Source: JAUUSJ01 sp964439395
Lineage (GTDB): Bacteria; Bacillota; Clostridia; Lachnospirales; Lachnospiraceae
DNA length: 64,000 nt
NCBI GenBank assembly: GCA_964439395.1
Contig: CAYTNV010000014.1
Span: 15,345 to 79,344, forward strand
Direction of reading: 5' to 3'
Shown here: positions 35,427 to 44,391 of the stretch, piece by piece
Layout: every line of letters begins with the position of its first letter
How positions within the stretch are numbered: position 1 is the first letter of the stretch
Made by a program: the position numbers and the translations under genes
Notes under the pieces: model-generated
What the model was told of the DNA's origin: nothing
Seen by the model: only the letters and a program-made list of their open reading frames with translations
The model's database searches: none

Positions 35427-35526
35427 GGATATTATAAAATATATTTCCCATATAAGATATTGATATCACTGAAATGATTCAGCAATGTATCTTGTTAGAA
35501 TTTTATATTTTATAACATCCTTTTTT
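35427..35526 (+). repeat. Structured ~100-nt dispersed element, copy E2
   Basis: Closing stem 35427-35443 with 35504-35520 (16 of 17 paired), inner CTGAA-atga-TTCAG hairpin, and six T. The 5' inner segment CCCATATAAG-ATATTGAT parallels copies E1 and E3. Where those have TTGCAA, this copy has TTATAA in both arms, so pairing is preserved by double changes. Confidence 0.75.
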
Positions 35527-35596
35527 CAATCGATATATTTTTATTGGAAATGATAAAATATATATGTTCGTAGTCTGATAATTATTTTCTAGTCAC

Positions 35597-37231
35597 TTAT
35601 TTCATAAGATGTAGTTTTCTATAGACTTTTAATAACTTTGTCCCAAGAGGCATATCCATGAGATCTTCTACTGTCACAGCTTTAAAGATAGGTAATGTAA
35701 TTCCATAGACTAAAACAGCAATTAAAATAGCTGGAACAATGGATATGATATTGGAATAAATAATAAAATGGTGAATTCCATGATACACTACATAGGCAAC
35801 TGCTCCCATAATGAGAGAACAAATAAGAGGGAGAATAAATGTTGTTTTTATCTCCTGCTTATAGGATAAATGCTTTCCGACTGCAATCCAGTTTAAAATA
35901 CATACAACAAGAGGAAATGTAACATTTCCGATTACCATGCCATAAACTCCTAAGTGAAAGAGATTTAGTAAAATATATACTAAGATGATATGAATGACTA
36001 AGGAGATTGCGGAGTGGATAACAGAAAGTTTCAATAAATCCACACCCTGTAATACAGCATTTGTCACAGTGGAGAGTGAGAAAAATACAACTGCACAACA
36101 TCCGATTATCATTAAGTTTCTTGTAAGTACTGTATCGTCATTAAAAATTAACTGCATAATAGGACAGGCCAATGCCCCCATACCAACTGCAGAAGGAATC
36201 GCAATTAACATATTAAACTTAATAGTAGAATAAATTTTTTGTTGTACTTCCTCGTGTTTTTTTTGAACTCTTGAAGTAACAATACTTGGAATCATAGAAG
36301 TTCCAAGAGCAGTGGCTATGGCCACGGGTACATTCGTCAGTAGGCGATATTTTCCAGAATAAATACCGAGTAGAGAAGCTCTTATACTTTCTCCAAATCC
36401 CTGTCTTGCCATTAAAATATTAAATAAGGAATTATCGATAATTCCACTGAGCTGATAAATTGTCTGGCTTAAAATAATTGGCACGATTGTAAGAATTAAT
36501 AGTTTGAAAATCTGTCCGTAGCTTTCTATAGTTTGGTTTGTCCGATAATACTTTGTATTATCTAGGGATGATTTTTTCATTATATATATAATAAGAAGAA
36601 AAATAAAGGCAGCTACAGCACCAGAAAATGTACCAAAAGTACCGCCAGCGGCACCAAAAGCAGCAGCATTTGGAAGTTCTGCGTACTTTTTAATAAAATA
36701 AAAAGAAGCAACTACGCTGACAACAGCGTTTACAATCTGCTCAATAACTTGAGAAATAGATGTCGGAATCATCGTATTTTTTCCTTGAAAAAATCCTCTG
36801 AATACACCCATGACAGAAAATACTAATATAGTAGGAACCAACATCATTAATGGTAAAGCACTATTTGGACTTTGAAAAACATGTAGTGCTATAAAATCTG
36901 CGCCAAACCAGATAACTAAAGTCATAATAGTACCGACACTTGCTGCGAAAAGCATAGCAACATGGAAAATTCGCTGAGAATTTTGGTATTCTTGCAGGAC
37001 ATCTTTTGCAGCAATTAATTTGGAAACGGCGAGAGGTAAACTGTAGGAGGAAAGAATTAACCCCAGATTATACATTTCGTAGGCTGTGTTATAATAGCCA
37101 ATACCTTCGTTTCCTAAAATATTGGTCATAGGAATTTTATAAATCAGACCAATAATTCGTACGATGATTGATGCAATAGCTAAAATAGAACCTTGCACCA
37201 AAAAATTACTTGTGTTCTTTTTTTTACTCAT
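35597..37231 (-). CDS. SpoVB/MurJ-like polysaccharide flippase (MOP superfamily)
   Basis: A 544-aa integral membrane protein with about 14 helices. It begins NFLVQGSILAIASIIVRIIG and IYKIPMTNILGNEGIGYYN, typical of the stage V sporulation protein B/PST flippase group that moves lipid-linked oligosaccharides or lipid II. The ATG at 37231 (MSKKKNTSN) has AAGG upstream; a longer in-frame start at 37282 adds 17 atypical residues. Transcribed alone, away from the gene at 37633. Not enough to say whether it acts in sporulation or wall synthesis. Confidence 0.88.
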   Translation of the reverse strand: MSKKKNTSNFLVQGSILAIASIIVRIIGLIYKIPMTNILGNEGIGYYNTAYEMYNLGLILSSYSLPLAVSKLIAAKDVLQEYQNSQRIFHVAMLFAASVGTIMTLVIWFGADFIALHVFQSPNSALPLMMLVPTILVFSVMGVFRGFFQGKNTMIPTSISQVIEQIVNAVVSVVASFYFIKKYAELPNAAAFGAAGGTFGTFSGAVAAFIFLLIIYIMKKSSLDNTKYYRTNQTIESYGQIFKLLILTIVPIILSQTIYQLSGIIDNSLFNILMARQGFGESIRASLLGIYSGKYRLLTNVPVAIATALGTSMIPSIVTSRVQKKHEEVQQKIYSTIKFNMLIAIPSAVGMGALACPIMQLIFNDDTVLTRNLMIIGCCAVVFFSLSTVTNAVLQGVDLLKLSVIHSAISLVIHIILVYILLNLFHLGVYGMVIGNVTFPLVVCILNWIAVGKHLSYKQEIKTTFILPLICSLIMGAVAYVVYHGIHHFIIYSNIISIVPAILIAVLVYGITLPIFKAVTVEDLMDMPLGTKLLKVYRKLHLMK

Positions 37232-37314
37232 AATACCAACCTTCGCTATTCTATAATGTAGAAGTTTTAGTTCTGGTGTCATATTGATTTTTATAATTCA
37301 ATATCACTTCTTAT

Positions 37315-37344
37315 AGTATAGCATAGAGATATAAGATAAAACAA
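37315..37344 (-). promoter_or_regulatory. Promoter of the flippase gene
   Basis: Read on the minus strand: TTGTTT (-35, 37344-37339), 18-bp spacer with TGC, TATACT (-10, 37320-37315). An inverted repeat ATATTGA/TCAATAT (37281-37303) lies in its leader. Confidence 0.6.
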
Positions 37345-37401
37345 GAGAAGAAAGGGGGAAAAGTGGAGAAAAGACATTGATTTTATGAAAAAACTTCGAT
37401 A

Positions 37402-37580
37402 AGATAACTTATGAGGAGACATGGGGATTCATAAGGTAATAAAACTAAGAGCTTGCGAAGCAAATATTTAGTTTTATGCTGGCAAATTAGTGAGTAATTA
37501 TGTTGAGAACCTATTATGCTCCTGGTATAAGCAGAGGCAGAGCAAAGTTCTACATCGGAGGAGAATTTTCCGATAGTATG
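37402..37580 (+). promoter_or_regulatory. Chain of hairpins in the leader of the sugar-binding lipoprotein
   Basis: Successive stems: CTTATGA/TCATAAG (about 37407-37434), ATAAAACTAA/TTAGTTTTAT (about 37438-37476) enclosing GCTTGCGAAGC, and ATCGGA/TCCGAT (about 37554-37575). They occupy most of the 401-base gap between the divergent genes. No riboswitch class is recognised. Confidence 0.4.
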
Positions 37581-37632
37581 ATTTATGAAAAGTTTCTGGT
37601 AGAGAAGCCAAAAAGTTAGAGAAAAGAAAGAA

Positions 37633-38694
37633 GTGAATAATTTGAGAGTAAAAAAAAGTATTGTGGGGATAGTTTTTTTGATATTATGCTTAGGACTTAT
37701 ATCATGTAAGCATAATATTTTGACAATGAGATATAAAGAAAACATGGAAGGGGAAGAAAGTTTAAGTGATAAAGTGGAAAAGAGTAAAAAGGATGCGATT
37801 CAGGGAACAGAGATTGTAGAAATTTATATTATAACTCCATCCTATGTCAATCCATTTTTTAAGGCGGAAGCAGAGGCGATAACGAAAAAATTGAAGGAAT
37901 ATGGGTATCAAGTACGAGTCGTTTCTCATACAGATAATACTAAAGAGCAGGAGGAGCTATTTGAAGAGGCGGTAGAAGGTGGAGCGGCTGCGGTCATTTG
38001 CGATAATGCGGATAGTAAACTTTCGGCAGAGATGATTGCCAAGGCAAAAGAGGAGGGAATACTTACCGTTTTAGTTGACCGAGGCATTGAAGAACAGGGG
38101 ATTGCTTTCGCTCAGGTTTTGTCTGATAATTATCAGGGAGCTGCTCTGGTAGTACAGCAATTTATAAAAGAGATGGATGGAGAGGGAAAATATATTGAAC
38201 TTCTTGGACTTGAATCAGATGAGAATGCTACTATCCGAAGTGATACGTTTCACACATATTTGGATATCACAGAGGGGATGGAAATGATTGCAAAAAAGAG
38301 AGCTGATTGGGATTTTACGAAGGCGAAGGAAATTGTCTCTGATTTATTAGAGAAGAATCCAGATGTGAAGGGAATTATATGTGGAAATGATACAATGGCG
38401 CTAGGTGCGTTAGATGCTGTGAAAGACGCTGATTTAGACCACGAGGTAATTATTACAGGAATCGATGGAAGCGATGATGTAATTGATGAAATAAAAAAAG
38501 GCAATATAAAAGCTACAGTGCTTCAACCAGTAGATAAGATTGCAGATTTTGCAGTGACAGAAATTCATGATTATCTGACAGAAAAAAAGGAGACGCCCGT
38601 AGAGGTACAGCTTATTTCATGTGTACTAGTGACAGAAGAAAATGCAGATAATGTCTCAAATTTTGAGTATCGTGAGTCGGAAGAAAAAGAGTAA
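37633..38694 (+). CDS. Sugar-type ABC transporter substrate-binding lipoprotein
   Basis: A 353-aa periplasmic-binding-protein type I (RbsB-like) lipoprotein. The signal peptide ends in the lipobox GLISC, then an acidic linker and the two-lobe fold: IITPSYVNPFFKAEAEAITK, GAAAVICDNADS, TVLVDRGI, VKGIICGNDTMALGALDA and VIITGIDGSDDVIDEIKKG. No permease or ATPase is linked, so it is an orphan receptor or uses a remote transporter. The start is a GTG; a TTG three codons later is an alternative. The ribosome site is weak. Confidence 0.87.
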   Translation: MNNLRVKKSIVGIVFLILCLGLISCKHNILTMRYKENMEGEESLSDKVEKSKKDAIQGTEIVEIYIITPSYVNPFFKAEAEAITKKLKEYGYQVRVVSHTDNTKEQEELFEEAVEGGAAAVICDNADSKLSAEMIAKAKEEGILTVLVDRGIEEQGIAFAQVLSDNYQGAALVVQQFIKEMDGEGKYIELLGLESDENATIRSDTFHTYLDITEGMEMIAKKRADWDFTKAKEIVSDLLEKNPDVKGIICGNDTMALGALDAVKDADLDHEVIITGIDGSDDVIDEIKKGNIKATVLQPVDKIADFAVTEIHDYLTEKKETPVEVQLISCVLVTEENADNVSNFEYRESEEKE

Positions 38695-38737
38695 GAAGCG
38701 ACAAACAAAGTTCAGTGAAATAAAACAAAAGTCGCGC

Positions 38738-38767
38738 TTGACTAAAACTATTTTTGCATAGTAGAAT
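38738..38767 (+). promoter_or_regulatory. Promoter of the NiCo riboswitch and CDF gene
   Basis: TTGACT (38738-38743), 18-bp spacer, TAGAAT (38762-38767). The transcript would run through a hairpin AATATGG/CCATATT (38845-38863) into the riboswitch. Confidence 0.5.
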
Positions 38768-38875
38768 GAGAAGACAGACAAAGGTAATAAAAAACGAATC
38801 TTAATAAGAAAAAATATCCATAAGACCAGTTGACCTTGCTATAGAATATGGAAAATCCATATTGTATATAACATC

Positions 38876-38956
38876 CAATACTGATCAGACTGTGAAGTTT
38901 TCTTCATGTAAGTCGGGCCTATTTGGCAGCAGATAATCTGCGGGACAGTGTATGTA
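38876..38956 (+). promoter_or_regulatory. NiCo riboswitch (czcD motif)
   Basis: Order of conserved pieces: ATACTGATCAGAC, a short stem GTGAAG..CTTCAT, GTCGGGCC, GGCAGCAGAT, ATCTGCGGGACAGTGT. These match the class that binds Ni2+/Co2+ cooperatively upstream of czcD-type exporters. Helix P1 is ATACTG with CAGTGTAT. The aptamer's last helix shares bases with the following terminator, as expected for a ligand-ON switch. Confidence 0.87.
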
Positions 38957-38978
38957 TATTGTTCTGCGGATTTTTTTA
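38935..38978 (+). terminator. Expression-platform terminator of the NiCo riboswitch
   Basis: AATCTGCGGGACA (38935-38947) pairs with TGTTCTGCGGATT (38960-38972) with three GU pairs, then a run of T. Its 5' arm lies inside the aptamer, so metal binding and termination are mutually exclusive. Confidence 0.87.
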
Positions 38979-39133
38979 TTTTCTAGAAAGTACGATTGTT
39001 CTGTTTTTTCGGAACTTTCATAGTAAATAAAAATACTCCGCTATTTGGAAACAATAATTTATTTGTTAGTTAAGTGAATTGTCTAAATAATATTGAGACA
39101 GATACAATAATAGAAAGAAACGGGGTATGAAAA

Positions 39134-40057
39134 ATGAAACAAAATCAAGAAAGAATAAATTTAACAGATAAGGAAAAGAAAAAAATAGCGATGCATGTGT
39201 CCCATACGAGTATCGGAGTGAATATGATATTATCCGTTGGAAAATTATTAGCGGGATTGTTGGCTCACTCTAGTGCGATGATTTCTGATGCGATTCATTC
39301 CGCTTCAGATGTATTTAGTACATTAATAGTGATTATTGGAATCTATATTTCTAGTAAGGAATCTGATAAAGAGCATCAGTACGGACATGAGAGATTTGAA
39401 TGTGTTGCTTCTATTATTTTAGCGACCGTGCTTGCGCTTACTGGACTTGCGATAGGATATCAGGGGCTTACTAAGATTATTGGTGGAATGCATGGCGAGG
39501 AACTTATTATTCCTGGAAAGTTGGCACTTATAGCTGCATTCATCTCCATCATAGTAAAAGAGGGAATGTATTGGTATACAAGAAATGCGGCGAAGAAGAT
39601 TAAGTCTGGTGCGCTTATGGCAGATGCATGGCATCATAGAAGTGATGCATTATCTTCCATCGGAAGTTTAGTTGGTATCGGAGCAGCGATTCTTGGATTT
39701 CCAATTTTTGATTCGATTGCAAGTGTTGCCATTTGTTTTTGTATTTTTAAAGTAGCTTACGATATTTATAAAGATGCTGTATCTAAGATGTTAGATACTT
39801 CCTGTGACCAAGAGATAAATGAGAAGATGGAGGCAGTGATTTTAGCACAGGATGGCGTGAAAGACGTAGATTTATTGAAAACGAGATTATTCGGCTCTAA
39901 AATCTATGTTGATGTGGAAATTAGTGCAGATGCTTCTCTGACATTAGAAGCTTCTCATGCAATTGCGGAGAAGGTGCATAATAAAATCGAGGAAGAATTT
40001 GAGGATGTAAAGCATTGTATGGTTCATGTAAATCCTTATACAGAAAAGATAGCATAA
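39134..40057 (+). CDS. Cation diffusion facilitator, probable Ni/Co (Zn) exporter
   Basis: A 307-aa proton-coupled metal exporter with six membrane helices and a C-terminal cytoplasmic domain (about residues 215-305, DGVKDVDLLKTRLFGSKIYV). Transport-site motifs are HSASD in helix 2 (DAIHSASDVFSTL) and HHRSD in helix 5 (ADAWHHRSDALSS), i.e. HxxxD in both. The NiCo riboswitch upstream points to nickel or cobalt efflux as the physiological role. About 155 nt separate the switch terminator from the start. Confidence 0.93.
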   Translation: MKQNQERINLTDKEKKKIAMHVSHTSIGVNMILSVGKLLAGLLAHSSAMISDAIHSASDVFSTLIVIIGIYISSKESDKEHQYGHERFECVASIILATVLALTGLAIGYQGLTKIIGGMHGEELIIPGKLALIAAFISIIVKEGMYWYTRNAAKKIKSGALMADAWHHRSDALSSIGSLVGIGAAILGFPIFDSIASVAICFCIFKVAYDIYKDAVSKMLDTSCDQEINEKMEAVILAQDGVKDVDLLKTRLFGSKIYVDVEISADASLTLEASHAIAEKVHNKIEEEFEDVKHCMVHVNPYTEKIA

Positions 40058-40073
40058 AATTATGATTCGACAA

Positions 40074-40112
40074 AGAGGAGAGAGTAGAGAAAATCTATTC
40101 TCTTTTCTTTAT
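40074..40112 (+). terminator. Terminator after the CDF gene
   Basis: AGAGAGTAGA (40079-40088) pairs with TCTATTCTCT (40094-40103) with one GU pair, then TTTCTTTATTTT. Confidence 0.8.
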
Positions 40113-40316
40113 TTTAATGGAGCATAACTTTCGTTTTTAAGTATAAGTCAGTATAGGATGTTGAATTATCTTATTGGCATAAAATATATAAAAATGTCCG
40201 TGCTGTTAATACAATTGTACTAAAAATATAGCACAAATTTAGGGGAAGATATTTTATAAAAATAGGAAAAAATGAATGAAAATCTTCTTTTTTATGCAAA
40301 AATCAATGACATTAGC

Positions 40317-40345
40317 TTGTGATTTCAAATGGGTTATGCTATACT
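40317..40345 (+). promoter_or_regulatory. Promoter of thrC
   Basis: TTGTGA (40317-40322), 17-bp spacer, TATACT (40340-40345) with extended TGC. The leader is about 120 nt and ends with AGAAAGG. The rest of this 417-base gap shows no recognised element. Confidence 0.65.
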
Positions 40346-40474
40346 AAGTGGCGTAATAACAAAGAATATAAAATTTGAGGTCGATTGTGACAAAAACATA
40401 GATGAGATTCGTGGTTTTTTCTATATATAAAGCAATCTGACTTTTAAGAAATATAAGAAAGGTTTGGTAAAAAA

Positions 40475-41962
40475 ATGAATCTTATGTATAAAAGTACAAG
40501 AAATAGTGCTGAGAAGGTAACAGCTTCTGAGGCAATTTTAAGAGGTTTGGCAAAGAATGCTGGTCTTTATGTTCCAGAAGAAATTCCAGCACTTGAAAAG
40601 ACAATGAGAGAGTTAGCTCCTATGAGTTATCAAGAAACTGCTTACGAGGTAATGAAATTATTTTTGACAGATTTCACAGAGGAAGAATTAAAATACTGTA
40701 TTGAACATGCTTATGATAAGAAGTTTGACACAGAAGAGATTGCTCCACTTGTAAAAGCAGACGGGGCATATTATTTAGAGCTATTTCACGGTTCTACTAT
40801 TGCTTTTAAAGATATGGCACTTTCCATCTTACCTTATCTTTTGACAACATCTGCAAAAAAGAATCATATTAAAAATGAAATTGTAATCCTCACAGCTACT
40901 TCTGGTGATACAGGTAAGGCTGCATTGGCAGGATTTGCGGATGTAGAGGGAACAAAGATTATCGTATTTTATCCAAAGTCTGGTGTCAGCCCAATTCAGG
41001 AAAAACAGATGGTGACACAAAAAGGAGATAATACATACGTAATCGGAATTAAAGGAAACTTTGATGATGCTCAGACAGGTGTAAAGAAAATGTTCTCCGA
41101 CGCAAAATTAGCGAAAGAGATGGATGAGGCTGGATATCAATTTTCTTCTGCGAACTCTATTAATGTAGGGCGTTTAGTTCCACAGATTGTCTACTATGTA
41201 TATGCTTACGCAAAAATGCTTGAGAATGGAGAAATTACAGATGGCGAAGAAATCAATGTAGTTGTTCCTACAGGAAATTTTGGAAATATTTTAGCTGCAT
41301 TTTATGCAAAGCAAATGGGCGTGCCTATTGCAAAGTTAGTTTGTGCATCCAATGAGAATAAAGTATTATTTGATTTCTTTAATACAGGAAGTTACGATAA
41401 AAATAGAGAGTTTATTTTGACATCTTCCCCATCTATGGATATCTTAATTTCTAGCAACTTAGAGCGCTTAATTTATCGTATCTGCGGACATGATTCTGAG
41501 AAAAATGTAGAGTTTATGAGCCAGCTTTCTAAAGAGGGTGTTTATGAGATTACAGATGAGATGAAAAAAGAATTAGCAGATTTTTATGGTGGATATGCGA
41601 GTGAGGAAGAGACAGCGCAGGTTATAAAAGAAATCTATGATAAGACAGGATATATTATTGACACTCACACTGCGGTGGCAGCAAAAGTGTATAAGAAATA
41701 TAAAGAAGAGACAAAAGATGGGAAAAAGGCTGTTATTGCATCCACAGCCAGTCCATATAAATTCACAAGAAGTGTTATGAATGCAGTTAGTGGTGACATA
41801 GAAGGCAAAAGTGATTTCGAGTTAGTTGACGAGTTAAATCAGATTTCTGGTGTTGCAGTTCCAAATGCAATTGAGGAGATTAGAACAGCACCAGTACTTC
41901 ATGATATTGTTTGTGAGACAGAAGATATGGAAAAAGAGGTAAGGAAAATTTTAGGCTGCTAG
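40475..41962 (+). CDS. thrC: Threonine synthase
   Basis: PLP enzyme that makes threonine from O-phosphohomoserine. The 495-aa protein is of the longer, fungal/enterobacterial-like subgroup: YKSTRNSAEKVTASEAILRG at the start, the PLP lysine Lys112 in HGSTIAFKDMALS, and TATSGDTGKAALAGF and VPTGNFGNILAAFYAK for cofactor and phosphate binding. No thrB or hom is adjacent. The Smr gene follows after 87 bp with no terminator between them. Confidence 0.96.
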   Translation: MNLMYKSTRNSAEKVTASEAILRGLAKNAGLYVPEEIPALEKTMRELAPMSYQETAYEVMKLFLTDFTEEELKYCIEHAYDKKFDTEEIAPLVKADGAYYLELFHGSTIAFKDMALSILPYLLTTSAKKNHIKNEIVILTATSGDTGKAALAGFADVEGTKIIVFYPKSGVSPIQEKQMVTQKGDNTYVIGIKGNFDDAQTGVKKMFSDAKLAKEMDEAGYQFSSANSINVGRLVPQIVYYVYAYAKMLENGEITDGEEINVVVPTGNFGNILAAFYAKQMGVPIAKLVCASNENKVLFDFFNTGSYDKNREFILTSSPSMDILISSNLERLIYRICGHDSEKNVEFMSQLSKEGVYEITDEMKKELADFYGGYASEEETAQVIKEIYDKTGYIIDTHTAVAAKVYKKYKEETKDGKKAVIASTASPYKFTRSVMNAVSGDIEGKSDFELVDELNQISGVAVPNAIEEIRTAPVLHDIVCETEDMEKEVRKILGC

Positions 41963-42049
41963 TATGGACTAGTGAGAAAATAAGCAAGTAGGTCTGCTGG
42001 AATATTAGCCAGATAGTTTGGATTTGTACTGTTAGAAAAGAGGAATAAT

Positions 42050-42301
42050 TTGGTACAATTAGGAGTAATTGAGGTTGATATACATGAGATGAATCAATAC
42101 GAGGCAAAGACCTATATTGATTCTCAGCTAAAACATGCTAAAAAGAATACGTATAGATTGAGAGTTATACATGGGTTTCACGGAGGAACGAAACTACGAG
42201 AAATGGTGAGGACGAGATATCGAAATCACCCAAAAGTGCTTAGAATTGAAATTGGAGCAAATCTAGGAGAGACAGATTTAGTGCTTCGCGAATTATTTTA
42301 A
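42050..42301 (+). CDS. Smr-domain protein
   Basis: An 83-aa single Smr (small MutS-related) domain: VDIHEMNQYEAKTYIDSQL, then the loop RVIHGFHGGTKLREMVR, corresponding to the HGxG motif of Smr endonucleases. Smr domains bind or nick nucleic acids; the substrate here is unknown. A TTG start is used because GAGG lies 6 bases upstream. Follows thrC and may share its mRNA. Confidence 0.8.
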   Translation: MVQLGVIEVDIHEMNQYEAKTYIDSQLKHAKKNTYRLRVIHGFHGGTKLREMVRTRYRNHPKVLRIEIGANLGETDLVLRELF

Positions 42302-42312
42302 TATATTATATG

Positions 42313-42361
42313 AAAAATACTCCCACCCCTGAGTGAAATATAAGGGGCGGGAGTATTTTTT
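42313..42361 (+). terminator. Bidirectional terminator between smr and queC
   Basis: AAAATACTCCCACCCCT pairs with AGGGGCGGGAGTATTTT (one mismatch), with A's before and T's after. Serves the plus-strand thrC-smr unit and the minus-strand que operon. Confidence 0.9.
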
Positions 42362-43040
42362 ACTGCTCTGACTCAACTTTAGCTTCTTTTTCCGCTAAAT
42401 ATTTTTTTAATCCTTTACTTCTTAATTTACAGGCAGGGCAGTTTCCGCATCCGTCTCCGATAATACCATTATAGCAAGTGAGAGTTTCATTTCTGATAAT
42501 ATCTAGTACGCCGAGCTCATCTGCAAGTGCCCAAGTTTCTTTCTTATCAATCCACATAAGAGGTGTGACAATATCAAATTGATAATCCATAGCTAAATTA
42601 AGAGATACATTTAAGGATTTGATAAACACATCACGACAGTCTGGATATCCACTAAAATCACTCTGAGATACGCCAGTAATGATATCTGTAATACCTCTTT
42701 GTTTAGCAAAGATAGCTGCAAATGTTAAAAATAGCATATTTCTTCCATCGACGAAGGAGTTTGGAGTTCCAACTTCAGGAGCCTCTGTGTCAACTGGAAT
42801 ATTGTCTCTCGTAAGAGAATTTGGAGCTAATTTGCCAAGAAGAGACATATCTAAGACATGATGCTCAATTCCATAGTTATCGCAGATTTGTCTTGCATAT
42901 TTTAATTCTAAAATATGTTTTTGATTGTAATCAAAAGAAATTGCGATTGTATTTTCGTAGTTTTTTCTCGCCCAAAAAAGGCAAGTTGTGCTGTCTTGTC
43001 CACCGCTCAATACGACAAGAGCAATTTTGTTCTTTTTCAT
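42360..43040 (-). CDS. queC: 7-cyano-7-deazaguanine synthase
   Basis: ATP-dependent conversion of CDG to preQ0. The 226-aa protein has the PP-loop LSGGQDSTTCLFW at the N-terminus, GISQ-like ITGVSQSDFSGYPDCR, and the zinc site with four Cys in TCYNG, CGNCPACKLRSKG. GGAG precedes the ATG. Last gene of the queD-queE-folE-queC operon. Confidence 0.97.
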   Translation of the reverse strand: MKKNKIALVVLSGGQDSTTCLFWARKNYENTIAISFDYNQKHILELKYARQICDNYGIEHHVLDMSLLGKLAPNSLTRDNIPVDTEAPEVGTPNSFVDGRNMLFLTFAAIFAKQRGITDIITGVSQSDFSGYPDCRDVFIKSLNVSLNLAMDYQFDIVTPLMWIDKKETWALADELGVLDIIRNETLTCYNGIIGDGCGNCPACKLRSKGLKKYLAEKEAKVESEQ

Positions 43041-43113
43041 ATAAATTTTCTCCTTTTTATTTATTCTTTAAGAATACGTTTACCTTTTTTTGAGATAAGA
43101 TGAAATGACAGTA

Positions 43114-43704
43114 TTACTGTGCCATCATCATATATAATTTATTTTGCAATGCTATATCTGTCTGAAAACGTCCTCTCAATGTAGTGGAGACTGTTGTGCT
43201 ATGCGGTTTTTTGATACCTCGTGCACTCATACAGCTATGGCAACCTTTGATGATGACTGCCACATCAGGGGAATCAGATGCCTCTTGCATAATTTCTGCG
43301 ATATCGCTGCCGATTCTTTCTTGAAGTTGAAGACGCTTAGAAACCATGTCAGCAATTCGAGCAATCTTGCTCAGACCAAGGACACGGGTTGTCGGGAGAT
43401 AGGCAATTGCTACTTTCATATCGTACATAAGAGCCATATGATGCTCACAGTAGCTGAAAATGTCGATATCTTTTACTAGGACGATATCATTGCTCTGGCT
43501 GTCAATACTTAAATCATCCTGAAATGATTTGCAAAACATTTCTGCAATTTCATGGTTTGAATAATTCATTCCCTCGAATACCTCGGCATACATATTTGCT
43601 ACTCGCTTTGGAGTGTCAACTAATCCCTCTCTATCGGGATTATCGCCAAGAGCAACCAAAATTCCACGGATATGTTCTTCGATTGCTGCTTTGTCAATAG
43701 CCAT
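43114..43704 (-). CDS. folE: GTP cyclohydrolase I
   Basis: Makes dihydroneopterin triphosphate from GTP; here, in a que operon, it supplies the first step toward preQ0, and possibly folate too. The 196-aa protein has zinc ligands in FSYCEHHMAL and KGCHSCMSARG, and the GTP-binding ARIADMVSKRLQLQERI. AAGGAA precedes the ATG. Confidence 0.96.
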   Translation of the reverse strand: MAIDKAAIEEHIRGILVALGDNPDREGLVDTPKRVANMYAEVFEGMNYSNHEIAEMFCKSFQDDLSIDSQSNDIVLVKDIDIFSYCEHHMALMYDMKVAIAYLPTTRVLGLSKIARIADMVSKRLQLQERIGSDIAEIMQEASDSPDVAVIIKGCHSCMSARGIKKPHSTTVSTTLRGRFQTDIALQNKLYMMMAQ

Positions 43705-43719
43705 TTTTATTCCTTCTTT

Positions 43720-44385
43720 CTAAACCCCACGCTCATCAGGGGACCATATAATTTTGTGAAGCTGTAGCTGTAGATTCACTTTATTTAATCTTTGCTCTAT
43801 CATAAAATTTACAATATCTTTTGGGTCTATTTTTCCAAAAACGGGACTAAAATAAATAGAGCAGCGATCTAATAATTGATAGTTATTTATAATATGTTTC
43901 GCAACCTCTAAGTCGTTGTGGTCGCCGACAACAAACTTGACGGTATCGTCTTTTCTTAAATAAGAAAAATTGGATAAATTCATAAAAGCTTCCATACCGC
44001 TTCCAGGAAGCTTATAGTCCATTGTAAAATGTGGACCGTTTAAAAGATGAGAAAACGGCTCCAAATTTACACTTCCGTTTGTCTCAATTTCTACGTAAAG
44101 ATTCTCATCCTTTGACAATTTCTCTAGTAGAGTTAAAATTTCTGGAACGAGAAGGGGTTCTCCGCCAGTCAGGGTAATATTAGTAACTTTTGTGGAGCGA
44201 ATATATTCATAAATCTCGTTAGCACTTAAATTTTCGCATGGAACATCTGTTTTATTTGCCCATGTCGTATCGCAAAAGCTACAGTTAAGATTGCATCCAG
44301 CAAAGCGGATGAAAACAGATAATTGTCCACAACGAGTTCCCTCACCATTAATACTGATAAATTTTTCTACAATAGGGTATGTCAT
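43720..44385 (-). CDS. queE: 7-carboxy-7-deazaguanine synthase (radical SAM)
   Basis: Converts carboxytetrahydropterin to CDG with SAM and Mg2+. The 221-aa protein has the [4Fe-4S] motif CNLNCSFCDT (CxxxCxxC), preceded by INGEGTRCGQLSVFIRFAG, and TGGEPLL for SAM binding. AAAGGTAGG lies before the ATG and overlaps the end of queD, which is 6 bases away. Confidence 0.97.
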   Translation of the reverse strand: MTYPIVEKFISINGEGTRCGQLSVFIRFAGCNLNCSFCDTTWANKTDVPCENLSANEIYEYIRSTKVTNITLTGGEPLLVPEILTLLEKLSKDENLYVEIETNGSVNLEPFSHLLNGPHFTMDYKLPGSGMEAFMNLSNFSYLRKDDTVKFVVGDHNDLEVAKHIINNYQLLDRCSIYFSPVFGKIDPKDIVNFMIEQRLNKVNLQLQLHKIIWSPDERGV

Positions 44386-44391
44386 GGTAAC

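Noticed and set aside
37383..37745. A 120-codon minus-strand frame overlapping the sugar-binding gene
   Set aside because: It overlaps the signal peptide region of a well-supported gene on the other strand, has no family features and no ribosome site.
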